Shown here: in pieces, positions 52,190 through 62,092 of the stretch
Layout: each line of letters opens with the position of its first letter
How positions within the stretch are numbered: the first letter of the stretch is position 1
Assembly (NCBI RefSeq): GCF_007954505.1
Contig: NZ_CP042412.1
Span: 1,922,001-1,986,000, forward strand
Source of the DNA: Microbacterium sp. CBA3102
GTDB taxonomy: Bacteria > Actinomycetota > Actinomycetes > Actinomycetales > Microbacteriaceae
Reading direction: 5' to 3'
DNA length: 64,000 nucleotides
Position numbers and translations under genes: made by a program
The notes under the pieces: model-generated
The model's input: only the letters and a program-made list of their open reading frames with translations
What the model was told of the DNA's origin: nothing
The model's database searches: none

Positions 52190-53488
52190 ATGAGCACAGT
52201 GGGACGCGGGCAGCGACGAACCCGAAAGATCGTCGGCGCCGGAACTGCGGCGGTTGCCCTTCTGGCCCTGGCGGGTTGCGCGCCCGGCACGGACGGCGAC
52301 AGCGGTGGCGAGGGCGGAGACGTCACGATCGAATTCGCGCAGTGGTGGGAGCCGGAGCTGCCCGACGGCGAGTTCCGGGCACTCATCGACCAGTTCGAAG
52401 AGGAGAACCCCGGTATCACTGTCGAGCTGGTCAGCGGTCCGTATGCATCGACCAAGGAACAGCTCTTCGCCGGCGCGGCCTCGGGCACGATGCCCGACGT
52501 CGTCGGCCTCGACGGTGCGTGGGTGAACGACTTCGCCTCCCAGGGCGTCATCGCCGACCTGAGCGCACTCATGGACGAGTACGACTACGACGACAGCGAA
52601 CTGGCGAGCCAGATCCAGGTCGACGGCAGCACCTACATGATCCCGGTCGTGAACTTCGTCTACCCGATGTTCACGAACGACGATCTGCTCGCTCAGGCGG
52701 GTGTGACGGCTCCACCGTCCACGCGCAGCGAGTTCGCGGACGCGGCGTCGAAGGTCGCTGCGCTCGGCGGCGACGTGTCCGGCTGGGTGCTGCCGCTATC
52801 GCTGGAATCGCCGAACGGCGTGCAGAACGACGTCATGTCGTGGGTGTGGGCCTCGGGCGGTTCGATGCTGAAGGACGGGCAGCCCGACCTCACGAATGAC
52901 GACGTCACCTCCGCCGTCGAGTACATCGGCGGGCTGTGGGACGACGGTGTCATCGCCTCGGGTTCCTTCACGATGAAGGAGCAGGACAAGGTGGAGGAGT
53001 TCACCAACGGTCGTGCGGGCATGATGATCGACTCGCTCGCGCACATCAACCTGATCCGTGAGACGAACCCCGACCTGAAGTTCTCGATCTCGGCGATTCC
53101 GGCCGAGGACGGCTATGACGGCGAACGCGGCATTCCCTACGCTTCGTGGGGCATCGGCGTGGCCGAGAACTCCGAGCACAAGGAAGCGGCCTTCAAGCTG
53201 GTGTCGTTCCTGATGAGCGAGCAGACCAACTCCGAGCTCTCCACGATGGCCAAGGCCTTCCCCGGGAACTCGACCTCGGTCCCGGACTTCGTCAACGACG
53301 ATGAGCTCTTCAAGACGGCGTTCGACATCTACCAGGCGGGATACCCGGCGAACGAGTTCACGGGACTCCCGGTCGCGGAGGACCTGATGCGCCAGTTCGG
53401 CGAGCAGCTCCAGGCGGCGCTCGACGGGCAGCAGTCGATCCCCGACGCGCTCAAGAAGGCGCAGGCCTCCTGGGAAGCGGAGTTCTGA
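52190..53488 (+). CDS. Sugar ABC transporter substrate-binding lipoprotein
   Basis: The 432-residue protein has a lipoprotein signal with lipobox LALAGC (Cys near residue 29) and a family 1 solute-binding fold (FRALIDQFEEENPGITVELV; FAGAASGTMPDVVGLDGAWV; GRAGMMIDSLAHINLIRETN). It belongs to the carbohydrate uptake CUT1 type. A GAGGAGAAGCG ribosome site precedes the ATG. It is the first gene of the cassette and is followed by a strong hairpin that should raise its level above the permeases. The sugar is not known. Confidence 0.94.
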   Translation: MSTVGRGQRRTRKIVGAGTAAVALLALAGCAPGTDGDSGGEGGDVTIEFAQWWEPELPDGEFRALIDQFEEENPGITVELVSGPYASTKEQLFAGAASGTMPDVVGLDGAWVNDFASQGVIADLSALMDEYDYDDSELASQIQVDGSTYMIPVVNFVYPMFTNDDLLAQAGVTAPPSTRSEFADAASKVAALGGDVSGWVLPLSLESPNGVQNDVMSWVWASGGSMLKDGQPDLTNDDVTSAVEYIGGLWDDGVIASGSFTMKEQDKVEEFTNGRAGMMIDSLAHINLIRETNPDLKFSISAIPAEDGYDGERGIPYASWGIGVAENSEHKEAAFKLVSFLMSEQTNSELSTMAKAFPGNSTSVPDFVNDDELFKTAFDIYQAGYPANEFTGLPVAEDLMRQFGEQLQAALDGQQSIPDALKKAQASWEAEF

Positions 53489-53511
53489 GCACCCGCCTCC
53501 CCGCCTGAACG

Positions 53512-53543
53512 GGGTGCCGCATCGCGGTCGCGATGCGGCACCC
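53512..53543 (+). terminator. Intra-operon hairpin between binding protein and permease genes
   Basis: Perfect 15-base arms (53512-53526 and 53529-53543) with a 2-base loop, 23 bases after the binding-protein stop. No T-run. Such hairpins after binding-protein genes usually protect the upstream mRNA or stop part of the transcripts. Confidence 0.75.
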
Positions 53544-53568
53544 GACCAACCAAGGAGCTCGCGTTTCC

Positions 53569-54492
53569 ATGAGTCTGAGAACGTCCGACGACACCGAGGT
53601 GATCGTCACCGGAGTCGCCCTCTCGCGGCGGCGACGGCAACTGCGCAAGACCACAGAGTCCTACGCCTTCCTCTCGCCGACGGTCATCCTGCTGTTCGTG
53701 CTGATGATCGTGCCGATCGTGATGGTGATCGGCTACTCGTTCCAGGACAACGTGATCCTGAACAAGTCGCCCGAGTTCGTCGGCGTCGCGAACTACGTCG
53801 AGATCCTCTCCGACCCGCGCTTCTGGAAGGCGACGGGCAACACCATCCTCTTCACGGTCACGAGCGTCGCCGCCCATCTCGTACTCGGGCTCGCCTTCGC
53901 GATGATGCTCAACAGTCCGCTGCTCGGGAGGGTCTCGCGGTCGCTCTTCCGGGCTCTGTACGTTCTCCCGTGGCTGTTCACCGTCGCCGTCATCGCCGTC
54001 CTCTGGCGCATGCTCCTCGCCCCCAACGGCGTGGTCAACTTCCTGCTCAACACCGACATCGAGTGGCTGGCCTCGCCGCAGCTCGCGCTGGGCACGATCA
54101 TCTTCATCAACATCTGGGCCGGCTACCCGTTCTTCATGGTCAGTCTCCTGGCCGGGCTGCAGGGGGTTCCCGCCGATCTGCACGAAGCGGCACGCGTCGA
54201 CGGCGCGAGCGCGGTGCAGCGCTTCTGGAACGTCACGATCCCGCAGCTGCGGCCCATCATCGTCAGTCTGGTGCTGCTCGACCTGATCTGGACCTCGCAG
54301 CAGTTCGCCCTCATCTGGATGACCACGGGCGGTGGCCCGATCGACGTCACCGAGGTGCTCAGCACCTTCACCTACAAGCTGGCCTTCGCCAAATACGACT
54401 TCTCGCTCGCGTCGACCTCGGCCGTGCTGGTCCTGCTCATGTCGATGGTGCTCGCCGTGTTCTACGTCCGTCACCAGAAAGCGAGGGACTGA
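53569..54492 (+). CDS. Sugar ABC transporter permease 1 (MalF/UgpA-type)
   Basis: The 307-residue protein has six hydrophobic helices (SPTVILLFVLMIVPIVMVIG onward) and the permease EAA loop LHEAARVDGASAVQRFWNVT. The start at 53569 has an AAGGAG site; the frame is open slightly upstream. The gene ends two bases before permease 2. No ATPase subunit is encoded nearby, so the system probably uses a shared MsmX/UgpC-type ATPase elsewhere. Confidence 0.94.
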   Translation: MSLRTSDDTEVIVTGVALSRRRRQLRKTTESYAFLSPTVILLFVLMIVPIVMVIGYSFQDNVILNKSPEFVGVANYVEILSDPRFWKATGNTILFTVTSVAAHLVLGLAFAMMLNSPLLGRVSRSLFRALYVLPWLFTVAVIAVLWRMLLAPNGVVNFLLNTDIEWLASPQLALGTIIFINIWAGYPFFMVSLLAGLQGVPADLHEAARVDGASAVQRFWNVTIPQLRPIIVSLVLLDLIWTSQQFALIWMTTGGGPIDVTEVLSTFTYKLAFAKYDFSLASTSAVLVLLMSMVLAVFYVRHQKARD

Positions 54493-54494
54493 CC

Positions 54495-55340
54495 ATGGCT
54501 CTCACCGCGCGCACCCAGCGTCGGGTCGGCAAGACCGGCCTCATGATCGGCCTCCTCATCGGTGCGGTCTTCGCCGCAGGGCCGGTGCTGTGGATGCTGT
54601 CCAGCTCGTTCAAGTCGAACACGCAGATCTTCGAGTTGCCGCCGCGTCTGGTCACCGACACGTTCTCCTTCGACGCCTACATCGCGATCTTCACGAACCC
54701 CGAGACGATGCGGTTCTTCCTGAACAGCTACATCGTCGCGGGCTCGGTCACCATCCTCACGCTGATCGTCGCGATCCAGGCCGCCTACGCGTTCAGCCGC
54801 TTCGAGTTCCGGGGCAAGCGCATCCTGAACGTGGTGATCGTGAGCGTGCAGGCCGTGCCGCCCATCACCCTGCTGATCCCGTACTTCGGGCTCATGGTCG
54901 CGCTGGGTCTCTACAACTCCTACGCCGGTCTGATCCTCACCTACATGGTCTTCACGCTGCCCTACGCGATCATCATGATGACGGGCTACTTCAACACGCT
55001 GCCGAAGGAGCTCGACGAGGCCGTGCGCGTGGACGGTGCCGGATCCATGACGGCACTCTGGCGCATCCTCGTGCCGATCTCGGTTCCAGGAATCGTCTCC
55101 GTCGGCATCTACACGTTCATGATCGCCTGGAACGAGTACCTGTTCGCGCTGACGCTCACGCGCACCATCGACATGCGCACGGTGCCCATCGGCATCCAGC
55201 TCCTCATGGGACAGCACTCCTACGAGTGGAACCAGATCATGGCCATGAGCGTGCTCGGCTCGATCCCCGTGCTCATCCTCTTCCTCTTCTTCCAGCGGTA
55301 CTTCATCAGCGGCCTCACGGCCGGTTCCGTGAAGAGCTGA
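54495..55340 (+). CDS. Sugar ABC transporter permease 2 (MalG/UgpE-type)
   Basis: The 281-residue protein has six helices (GLMIGLLIGAVFAAGPVLWM at the N-terminus) and the EAA loop LDEAVRVDGAGSMTALWRIL. It ends RYFISGLTAGSVKS, the typical MalG-like C-terminus. The start at 54495 follows permease 1 by two bases. The frame continues open far upstream across permease 1, but that part is non-coding for this protein. Confidence 0.94.
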   Translation: MALTARTQRRVGKTGLMIGLLIGAVFAAGPVLWMLSSSFKSNTQIFELPPRLVTDTFSFDAYIAIFTNPETMRFFLNSYIVAGSVTILTLIVAIQAAYAFSRFEFRGKRILNVVIVSVQAVPPITLLIPYFGLMVALGLYNSYAGLILTYMVFTLPYAIIMMTGYFNTLPKELDEAVRVDGAGSMTALWRILVPISVPGIVSVGIYTFMIAWNEYLFALTLTRTIDMRTVPIGIQLLMGQHSYEWNQIMAMSVLGSIPVLILFLFFQRYFISGLTAGSVKS

Positions 55341-55389
55341 CACTCGTCCCGTCCCGGGGCTCCGACCACCACGAAAACAGGAGAATCAC

Positions 55390-56253
55390 GTGCTCTACAC
55401 CGGCAAATCCATCCTCGATGTCGCGAACGCGAACAACTTCGCCATCCCCGCGTTCAACATCAGCGACTGGGCGATGTTCAACGGCGTCATGGACATCAGC
55501 GAGGAGAAGGCCGCTCCGGTCATCATCGCCATCCACCCCGACGAGGTCGCGCACATCACGACCGACCTGATCGCCGCGATGCACTCCCGCGCGCATCGAT
55601 CGAGCGTGCCGGTCGCGATCCACTGGGACCACGGAGGCAGCTACGAGCAGATGATCACCGCCATCAAGGCCGGCTTCACCTCGGTCATGATCGACGCGTC
55701 GCTGCTGCCCTTCGAGGAGAACGTCGCCCTGACCCGCAAGGTCATCGAAGCCGCACACGCCGTCGGCATCCAGGTCGAGGGCGAACTGGGCACGATCGGC
55801 GCGAACGACAGCTACGGCGAGTCCGGCGCTGCCGAGATCATCTACACCAACCCCGCCGATGCCGTGCGCTTCGTCGAGGAGACCGGCGTCGACAGCCTCG
55901 CCATCGCGATCGGCACCTCGCACGGTCTGTACCCGGCGGAGAAGAACCCCGAGCTCCGTCACGACCTCCTGCAGGAGATCAAGGCCGCGGTCGGGATCCC
56001 GCTGGTGCTGCACGGCGGCTCGGCCAACCCCGACGCCGAGCTGCGTCGCGCGGTCGAGCTGGGCATCAACAAGATCAACATCTCCAGCGACATCAAGGTC
56101 TCGTACCACAACCGCATGCGCGAGATCCTCGGCACCGACGAGCGTCTGCGCGAGCCCAACGCGATCCAGCCGGAGCCGATCGCCGCGCTCAAGGCCACGG
56201 CGGCTGAGAAGATCGAGCTGTTCGGGGCGGACGGCAAGGCCGACCTGTACTGA
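55390..56253 (+). CDS. Class II ketose-bisphosphate aldolase (GatY/KbaY/Fba type)
   Basis: The 287-residue zinc aldolase has the catalytic base and metal ligand at D80-H81 (VAIHWDHGGS), VEGELGTIG, the ligand His in AIGTSHGLY and the ligand His in LVLHGGSANPD, and a C-terminal NKINISSDIK. Class II aldolases of this group cleave fructose- or tagatose-1,6-bisphosphate to two triose phosphates; exact sugar specificity cannot be read. An AGGAGAATCAC site precedes the GTG start. It links uptake to glycolysis in the DeoR-controlled cassette. Confidence 0.92.
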   Translation: MLYTGKSILDVANANNFAIPAFNISDWAMFNGVMDISEEKAAPVIIAIHPDEVAHITTDLIAAMHSRAHRSSVPVAIHWDHGGSYEQMITAIKAGFTSVMIDASLLPFEENVALTRKVIEAAHAVGIQVEGELGTIGANDSYGESGAAEIIYTNPADAVRFVEETGVDSLAIAIGTSHGLYPAEKNPELRHDLLQEIKAAVGIPLVLHGGSANPDAELRRAVELGINKINISSDIKVSYHNRMREILGTDERLREPNAIQPEPIAALKATAAEKIELFGADGKADLY

Positions 56254-56290
56254 CCGGACGACGGACCTCGAAGGGGCGGGCGATCGACGG

Positions 56291-57499
56291 ATGATCGATG
56301 CGAGAAGGCGGCAGCTCGTCCTGGGGCTCGGCGGCACGGTCGACTACGAGCTGCGGTGGGATGCGGCCGTGGTCGACCGGCTCGTCGCCGAGCACGGGGT
56401 GCGGCGCGCGGAACTGACCGAGACGACCTCCATCGTCGATGAACGGTCGCTGCTGATCGCGGTACTCGCCTTCGTGGGGACCGGGGCGGGAGCGGAGCGT
56501 TTCGTGGCGTCGTCCGCGGTCGTCGAGGCCTTCGCCGCGCACTTCCCCCACGAGGTGACCCTCGGGGGCACCGGAGTGCGGGCCGGTCTCGTCCTCGACG
56601 GTTTGGGCATCCCCAGCCTGCAGCACCTCGTCAGCATCGACGACACCGTGCGGCGCCTGCTGCCACCGGGGGTGTCCTTCGTGTGCTCCGCCACGCGGGA
56701 CACGCTCGATCCGCACCTGATCGTGCAGTATCCCGCGGGTGCCCGTATCCGTCTTCCGGACGGCGACATCGTGGCCCCGAGCGCCAACCGGTTGATCTTC
56801 GCCAATGATCCTCCGAACCGGGACATGCGTCTGGCGGCGGAACTGGGCGACGAGCTGGCGTCGGCGTCGGCGTTCCTCATCTCCGGCTTCAACACGATGC
56901 AGGACGAGGACCTGCTCCGGCACCGGCTCGACACCCTGCAGCAGGCGATGCGCAGCCTCCCCTCCGACGCCCTGGTGTTCTACGAGGATGCCGGCTTCTA
57001 CACACGGGCGTTCGCCGAGACCGTGCGCGAGCGGTTGCTGTCGCGCATCGACGTGTACAGCCTGAATGAGGATGAACTGCAGGAGTATCTGCGGCGCCGC
57101 GTGGATCTGCTCGATCCGGACGACGTGATCCTGGCGCTGGAGGAGATCCGCGCGCTCATCCCTGCGCCCGCCCTGGTGGTGCACACGCGGTACTGGGCAC
57201 TCGCGGTCGGTGCTGAGGCAGCCCGGCACCGTGCGGCGCTGGAGAGTGCCGTACGCGTGGCCGCGACGCGATTCCGGCTCGGCGACGGCTTCACCGCGGT
57301 GCAGGTCGCCGAGACCGACGGAATGCCTCGACACGGTGCCGGCGCCGACCTCGTCCGCACGGTGGAGGCAGCGGTGCGCGATGCCGTGGGTGTTGCGGCC
57401 TTCGCACTCGACATCCCGAACCCGACCACGATCGGACTCGGCGACACCTTCGTCGGGGGATTCCTCGCCGTCCACGACCCGCAGGAAGAGCACCCGTGA
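56291..57499 (+). CDS. ADP-dependent phosphofructokinase/glucokinase family sugar kinase
   Basis: The 402-residue protein belongs to the ADP-specific PFK/GK branch of the ribokinase fold. It has VLGLGGTVDYELRWDAAVVD near the start, VTLGGTGVRAGLVLDGLG, LISGFNTMQDEDLL, DVYSLNEDELQEYL and the catalytic-base motif TIGLGDTFVGGF with D385. The family, known mainly from hyperthermophilic archaea, uses ADP to phosphorylate glucose or fructose-6-phosphate. Between an aldolase and an isomerase, phosphorylation of a ketose-6-phosphate is the natural guess. The ATG at 56291 has only a distant AAGGGG; its stop overlaps the next gene. Confidence 0.87.
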   Translation: MIDARRRQLVLGLGGTVDYELRWDAAVVDRLVAEHGVRRAELTETTSIVDERSLLIAVLAFVGTGAGAERFVASSAVVEAFAAHFPHEVTLGGTGVRAGLVLDGLGIPSLQHLVSIDDTVRRLLPPGVSFVCSATRDTLDPHLIVQYPAGARIRLPDGDIVAPSANRLIFANDPPNRDMRLAAELGDELASASAFLISGFNTMQDEDLLRHRLDTLQQAMRSLPSDALVFYEDAGFYTRAFAETVRERLLSRIDVYSLNEDELQEYLRRRVDLLDPDDVILALEEIRALIPAPALVVHTRYWALAVGAEAARHRAALESAVRVAATRFRLGDGFTAVQVAETDGMPRHGAGADLVRTVEAAVRDAVGVAAFALDIPNPTTIGLGDTFVGGFLAVHDPQEEHP

Positions 57500-58473
57500 A
57501 ACCGATCCGACTCGCATCGAACCGCCCCGCGGAACGCTTCTACCGCGGGGGCGCACGCATCGCCGCCTTCCGCGGCGAGCCGGGGACCGCGCCGCGGGAA
57601 CCCGAGGACTGGATCGGATCGACCACGACGATTCGGGGGGAGAGCACCCTCGGACTGACGACCCTCCCGGACGGGCGTCTCCTGCGCGAGGCGATCGCGG
57701 ATGACCCCGTGTCCTGGCTCGGACGATCCCATGTCGAGCGCTGGGGGGATGACGCGCGTCTGCTCGTCAAGCTGCTCGACGCCGGGCAACGGCTGCCCGT
57801 GCACGCGCACCCGCATGATGGGTTCGCCGCTTCGCACCTCGGTCGCCCGCACGGCAAGGCGGAGGCCTGGTACATCCTCGAGGGCGGCACCGTGCACATC
57901 GGACTGCGCGAGGATGCATCGACGGAGGCGCTCGGTGAACTCGTCGCCCGGCAGGATGTGGTCGCCCTCCTCGGTCTGCTGCACGAGGTCGAGGTCGCGC
58001 CCGGTGATGTGGTGTGGGTGCCGCCGGGCGAGCTCCACGCGATCGGGGCCGGAGTGCTCCTGCTCGAACTCCAGCAACCCGAGGACCTGTCGATCCTCCT
58101 CGAATGGGAGGGTTTCGCGATCGACGGTGCTGTCGAAGGCCACCTCGGGCTGGGGTTCGACCTCGCCCTGAGCGCGGTGACGACGAAAGCGAGGAGCACT
58201 GCCGAGATCGAGGCGCTCGTGCACCCGGCGTCGCCGTCCGGCTTCGTGTTCCCCCGTGCCGCCGACGAGTACTTCCGCCTCGAACGGCTGCCGGTGCGCG
58301 GAGCCGCGGTGCTCGACCCCGGTTTCTCGATCGTGGTCGTCATCGACGGCGCCGTCGACCTCGCGGGACTGCCGCTGTCGGCAGGAGCGACGGTCCTGGT
58401 CCCCGCGGCAGCCGGACGACTCGAGGTGAGCGGTGCCGGAGAGCTCCTGATCGCGCGCCCGCCCGCGGCGTGA
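57496..58473 (+). CDS. Type I mannose-6-phosphate isomerase-like protein
   Basis: The 325-residue cupin enzyme has the zinc-binding VHAHPHD (H103, H105), E123 in HGKAEAWYILEG and H181 in VPPGELHAIGAG, as in ManA. Type I PMI converts mannose-6-phosphate to fructose-6-phosphate. It is shorter than classical ManA, like the compact bacterial class I enzymes. The GTG start overlaps the kinase stop as GTGA. With the kinase and aldolase it would complete a path from an aldose-6-phosphate to trioses. Confidence 0.88.
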   Translation: MKPIRLASNRPAERFYRGGARIAAFRGEPGTAPREPEDWIGSTTTIRGESTLGLTTLPDGRLLREAIADDPVSWLGRSHVERWGDDARLLVKLLDAGQRLPVHAHPHDGFAASHLGRPHGKAEAWYILEGGTVHIGLREDASTEALGELVARQDVVALLGLLHEVEVAPGDVVWVPPGELHAIGAGVLLLELQQPEDLSILLEWEGFAIDGAVEGHLGLGFDLALSAVTTKARSTAEIEALVHPASPSGFVFPRAADEYFRLERLPVRGAAVLDPGFSIVVVIDGAVDLAGLPLSAGATVLVPAAAGRLEVSGAGELLIARPPAA

Positions 58474-58514
58474 AGGGTGATCCGGCGACGGCTCAGGCCC
58501 CCATTGACGCCGAC

Positions 58515-58520
58515 TAGACT
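58515..58520 (+). promoter_or_regulatory. -10 box of the DUF3817 gene, predicted leaderless
   Basis: TAGACT lies six bases before the ATG at 58527, the recurring leaderless spacing. It also precedes guaA, which is coupled to this gene. Confidence 0.55.
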
Positions 58521-58526
58521 GGACGC

Positions 58527-59039
58527 ATGCCCGAACCGAAAGTCGCCAGCTTTCCGGCGATCCGCGGTGCCCTGAAGTTCTACCAGATCGCGTCGATCAT
58601 CACCGGAGTCATGCTGCTCCTGCTGCTGACCGAGATGGTGCTGAAGTACACGCCGATCCACCTCGAGCTCTTCCTGGGCGGCTCCGGAGGACCGCTCTGG
58701 TTCGCCGGCGTGCTCGCCGGGCCCGACTGCCAGTGGTGGTCGCTCTTCGCCCCGATGACCAACTCCTGCGAGATGACCTCGTTGGGTGACGGGTTCAACC
58801 TGTCCCTGTTCATCCTCGTGGCGCACGGCTGGTTCTACGTCGTCTACCTGTTCGCGTGCTTCCGCATGTGGAGCCTGATGCGCTGGCGCTTCCCGCGCTT
58901 CATCATGCTCGCGCTCGGCGGTGTCGTGCCGCTGCTGTCGTTCTTCATGGAGGCGGTCGTCGCCCGTGAGGTCAAGACCTATCTCGCCACCCGAGAGGCC
59001 GCCGAGGCCTCCGCCCCCGCCCCGGAAGGTGTCCGTTGA
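58527..59039 (+). CDS. DUF3817 membrane protein
   Basis: The 170-residue protein has three to four hydrophobic segments ([60 protein letters not shown]) and a C-terminal VKTYLATRE. This is the DUF3817 layout, often found before guaA in actinobacteria. Function is unknown. Its stop overlaps the guaA TTG start, so translation of the two is probably coupled. Confidence 0.88.
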   Translation: MPEPKVASFPAIRGALKFYQIASIITGVMLLLLLTEMVLKYTPIHLELFLGGSGGPLWFAGVLAGPDCQWWSLFAPMTNSCEMTSLGDGFNLSLFILVAHGWFYVVYLFACFRMWSLMRWRFPRFIMLALGGVVPLLSFFMEAVVAREVKTYLATREAAEASAPAPEGVR

Positions 59040-60622
59040 CCGAACAGTCCGAGACCCAGCAGCGTCCTGCGCTCGTCGTCGACTTCGGCGCGCAGTACGC
59101 GCAGCTGATCGCCCGCCGCGTCCGTGAGGCGGGCGTCTACAGCGAGATCGTGCCGCACACCGCCACGGCTGCCGAGATCGCCGCCAAGAACCCGGTCGCG
59201 ATCATCCTCTCCGGCGGACCCTCGTCCGTGTACGAGGAGGGGGCGCCGCGCCTCGACCCCGCGGTCTTCGAGCTCGGTGTCCCGACTCTCGGCATCTGCT
59301 ACGGCTTCCAGTACATGGCCCAGACCCTGGGCGGCGAGGTCGCCCACACCGGCCTGCGCGAGTACGGCGCCACCGATGCCGTCATCACCGGCGACGGTGG
59401 AACCCTGCTGGGCGGCCAGCCCGCGGAGCAGAACGTCTGGATGAGTCACGGCGACCAGGTCGCCAAGGCCCCCGAGGGCTTCGACGTGCTCGCCACGACC
59501 GAGGCCACCAAGGTCGCCGCGTTCGCACACGAGGAGCGCGGCTTCTACGGCGTGCAGTGGCACCCCGAGGTCAAGCACTCCGACCACGGCCAGCGCGTGC
59601 TCGAGAACTTCCTCCACAAGGGGGCGGGTCTGGCCTCCGACTGGAACAGCGGCAATGTGATCGCCGAGCAGATCGAGCGCATCCGTGAGCAGGTCGGCGA
59701 TGCCCGCGTGATCTCCGCGCTCTCCGGTGGCGTCGACTCCGCGGTCTCCACCGCCCTCGTGCACAAGGCGATCGGCGACCAGCTGACCGCGGTCTTCGTC
59801 GACCACGGCCTCCTCCGCAAGGGCGAGCGCGAACAGGTCGAGAAGGACTACGTCGAATCGACGGGTGTGCGGCTGATCACGGTCGACGCGGCCGACACGT
59901 TCCTCGGCCACCTGAAGGGTGTGACCGACCCCGAGGAGAAGCGCAAGATCATCGGACGCGAGTTCATCCGCGCGTTCGAGAAGGTGCAGCTCGACCTCGT
60001 CGCCGAGGCCAAGGCATCGGGCGGCGCTCCGGTGAAGTTCCTCGTGCAGGGCACTCTCTACCCCGACGTCGTCGAGTCCGGCGGCGGAGCGGGGACCGCG
60101 AACATCAAGTCGCACCACAACGTGGGCGGCCTCCCCGACGACCTCGACTTCGAACTGATCGAGCCGTTGCGCGCGCTGTTCAAGGACGAGGTCCGGGCGA
60201 TCGGCCGCGAACTCGGCATTCCCGAGGCCATCGTGGGGCGTCAGCCGTTTCCGGGGCCCGGTCTCGGTATCCGGATCATCGGTGAGGTCACCGCTGACCG
60301 TCTCGAGATTCTGCGTGAGGCCGACGCCATCGCCCGCGAAGAGCTGACGAAGGCCGGCCTCGACCAGGAGATCTGGCAGTGCCCGGTCGTGCTTCTCGCC
60401 GACGTGCGCTCGGTGGGTGTGCAGGGCGACGGTCGCACCTATGGCCACCCGATCGTGCTGCGTCCGGTGTCGAGCGAAGACGCCATGACCGCCGACTGGA
60501 CGCGCCTGCCCTACGACGTGCTGTCGAAGATCTCGAACCGCATCACGAACGGCGTCCGTGACGTCAACCGCGTCGTGCTCGACGTCACGTCGAAGCCGCC
60601 GGGGACGATCGAGTGGGAGTAG
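59036..60622 (+). CDS. guaA: GMP synthase (glutamine-hydrolysing)
   Basis: The 528-residue enzyme aminates XMP to GMP. The glutaminase domain has [12 protein letters not shown] with nucleophile C88 and the catalytic pair in [10 protein letters not shown]. The ATP-pyrophosphatase domain has the P-loop [15 protein letters not shown], and the C-terminal dimer domain has [15 protein letters not shown] and ends [12 protein letters not shown]. The start is an uncommon TTG at 59036 overlapping the DUF3817 stop (TTGA), with a GGAAGG site upstream. Confidence 0.97.
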   Translation: MTEQSETQQRPALVVDFGAQYAQLIARRVREAGVYSEIVPHTATAAEIAAKNPVAIILSGGPSSVYEEGAPRLDPAVFELGVPTLGICYGFQYMAQTLGGEVAHTGLREYGATDAVITGDGGTLLGGQPAEQNVWMSHGDQVAKAPEGFDVLATTEATKVAAFAHEERGFYGVQWHPEVKHSDHGQRVLENFLHKGAGLASDWNSGNVIAEQIERIREQVGDARVISALSGGVDSAVSTALVHKAIGDQLTAVFVDHGLLRKGEREQVEKDYVESTGVRLITVDAADTFLGHLKGVTDPEEKRKIIGREFIRAFEKVQLDLVAEAKASGGAPVKFLVQGTLYPDVVESGGGAGTANIKSHHNVGGLPDDLDFELIEPLRALFKDEVRAIGRELGIPEAIVGRQPFPGPGLGIRIIGEVTADRLEILREADAIAREELTKAGLDQEIWQCPVVLLADVRSVGVQGDGRTYGHPIVLRPVSSEDAMTADWTRLPYDVLSKISNRITNGVRDVNRVVLDVTSKPPGTIEWE

Positions 60623-62019
60623 GGGGCTCGGTGCTCCCCGATGCGGCGGCGGCTCTGCCCGACGCCGAGTACCTGGTGCTGTCGAGCCGGTTGATCCCGG
60701 GACTCGACGGCGGGTACACGATCGCCACGCTCGCGCGCGCCCGGCAGCTCGCCGGGGCGGGAGTCGCCGACGGGGCGGGACCACAGCTCCTCACGTTCGA
60801 CCCCGGGACCGCTGCGGACCACGCCGCGCATCGGCGCACGTTCGTCGAGCACGGGGCGCTCGGGGACTCGTCGCGCCTGCGAAATCTGTTCGACGAGGCG
60901 GTGGAGCCCCGCGGCGGCGCGGCGGAATGGCTGAGGGTGGCCGCCGACTCCGCGGTGGCCGCTGACCCCGGAGTCGAGTACCGGGTCCTCCGGGACACCG
61001 AAGACCGTCCTTTCGTGGCGCTCCCGGTGATTCCCGGCAACCCGGACTGGCACCTGACCGACGAGCCGGTGCTGGTGTTCGACGCCGACGGTGAGGCTGT
61101 CGGAGCTCTGCACGGGTTCCGCGGTCTGTACCGGGCCTGGCTCGACCGCGTCACCGCTGCCTTCGGTGATCGCCCCATCGTCGTGATCTGCGAGTCTCGC
61201 CAGCTCGGTGAGCTCATCGCGGACTGGTCCGACCCGCGGGTGCGCATCGTGCACACGATCCACACCATGCACGTCGAAGCGCCGTACACCCCGGACTCGA
61301 CCATGAACACTCTCTGGACGCGCTGGTTCCGGCTCGCCGACCGGTTCGATGCCGTGATCTGGCCGACCGCGACCCAGCGCGACGACGTGGTCGCGCGGTT
61401 CGGGGACACGGCTTTCCACGCCGTCGTTCCAAATCCGATCGCCCCCGTCGCTCCGCGCCCGGATCTGCGGGAGGACGGGCTCGTCGTCGTGCTCGGGCGC
61501 CTCGCTCCCGGAAAGCGCGTCGACCACGCGATCCGCGCCTTCCTCGCTGCCGATGTGCCGGGTGCGCGGATGGAGATCTGGGGCGGCGGGCCGGAGCAGG
61601 AGCGTCTGCAGGCGCTGATCGATGAGCTCGGCGCGGGGGATCGCATCGTGCTCGCCGGGTACTCGGACGCCCCGGGGACGGTGCTCGACCGCGCGTCCGT
61701 CCTGGTCACGTCCACGGCTTTCGAAGGCCAGCCGCTCGGCGTGGTCGAGGCGCTGCTGCACGCGACTCCCGTCATCTCGTACGACGTGCGCTACGGCATC
61801 CGTGATGTGCTGCAGCGCGGTGGCGGGATGCTGGTGCCGAGCGGCGACATCGATGCGCTCGGCCGAGCGATCCGCACGCTCCTGACCGACCCCGAGCGTC
61901 TCGCGGCGTTGAGCGCGGAGGCGCCGTCGGTCGCCGCGGCCTGGAGTCCCGAATCCTCGCTCGAGGCCCTCACCGCCGCGATCGCCGCCGCAGTCGCCGC
62001 TCCGCCCCGTCGCGCCTGA
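60613..62019 (+). CDS. Family 4 glycosyltransferase
   Basis: The 468-residue protein has a GT-B fold. The C-terminal domain carries [37 protein letters not shown] and [20 protein letters not shown], the GT4 donor-site pattern. The N-terminal half has [12 protein letters not shown], similar to glycosyltransferases acting on teichoic-acid or related wall polymers. The acceptor is unknown. The GTG start lies within the last codons of guaA (10-base overlap). The last residues (APPRRA) lie in the first unit of a tandem repeat that continues past the stop. Confidence 0.88.
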   Translation: MGVGGSVLPDAAAALPDAEYLVLSSRLIPGLDGGYTIATLARARQLAGAGVADGAGPQLLTFDPGTAADHAAHRRTFVEHGALGDSSRLRNLFDEAVEPRGGAAEWLRVAADSAVAADPGVEYRVLRDTEDRPFVALPVIPGNPDWHLTDEPVLVFDADGEAVGALHGFRGLYRAWLDRVTAAFGDRPIVVICESRQLGELIADWSDPRVRIVHTIHTMHVEAPYTPDSTMNTLWTRWFRLADRFDAVIWPTATQRDDVVARFGDTAFHAVVPNPIAPVAPRPDLREDGLVVVLGRLAPGKRVDHAIRAFLAADVPGARMEIWGGGPEQERLQALIDELGAGDRIVLAGYSDAPGTVLDRASVLVTSTAFEGQPLGVVEALLHATPVISYDVRYGIRDVLQRGGGMLVPSGDIDALGRAIRTLLTDPERLAALSAEAPSVAAAWSPESSLEALTAAIAAAVAAPPRRA

Positions 62020-62079
62020 CCCCGCCGCGTCGCGCCTGAGCCCGCCCCGTCGCGCCTGACCCTCCGCGTCGCGCCTGAG
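62002..62079 (+). repeat. Four tandem ~20-base repeats at the end of the glycosyltransferase gene
   Basis: Units begin near 62002, 62021, 62041 and 62061, each close to CCCGCC(C/G)CGTCGCGCCTGA(C/G). The first unit encodes the end and the TGA stop of the glycosyltransferase. Every unit carries its own in-frame TGA copy, so changes in copy number would not alter the protein. Confidence 0.85.
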
Positions 62080-62092
62080 CCCGACCCGCACA

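Noticed and set aside
62002..62079. Possible CRISPR or integration repeats
   Set aside because: Units abut with no spacers and no cas, integrase or tRNA gene is near. They are simple tandem repeats.
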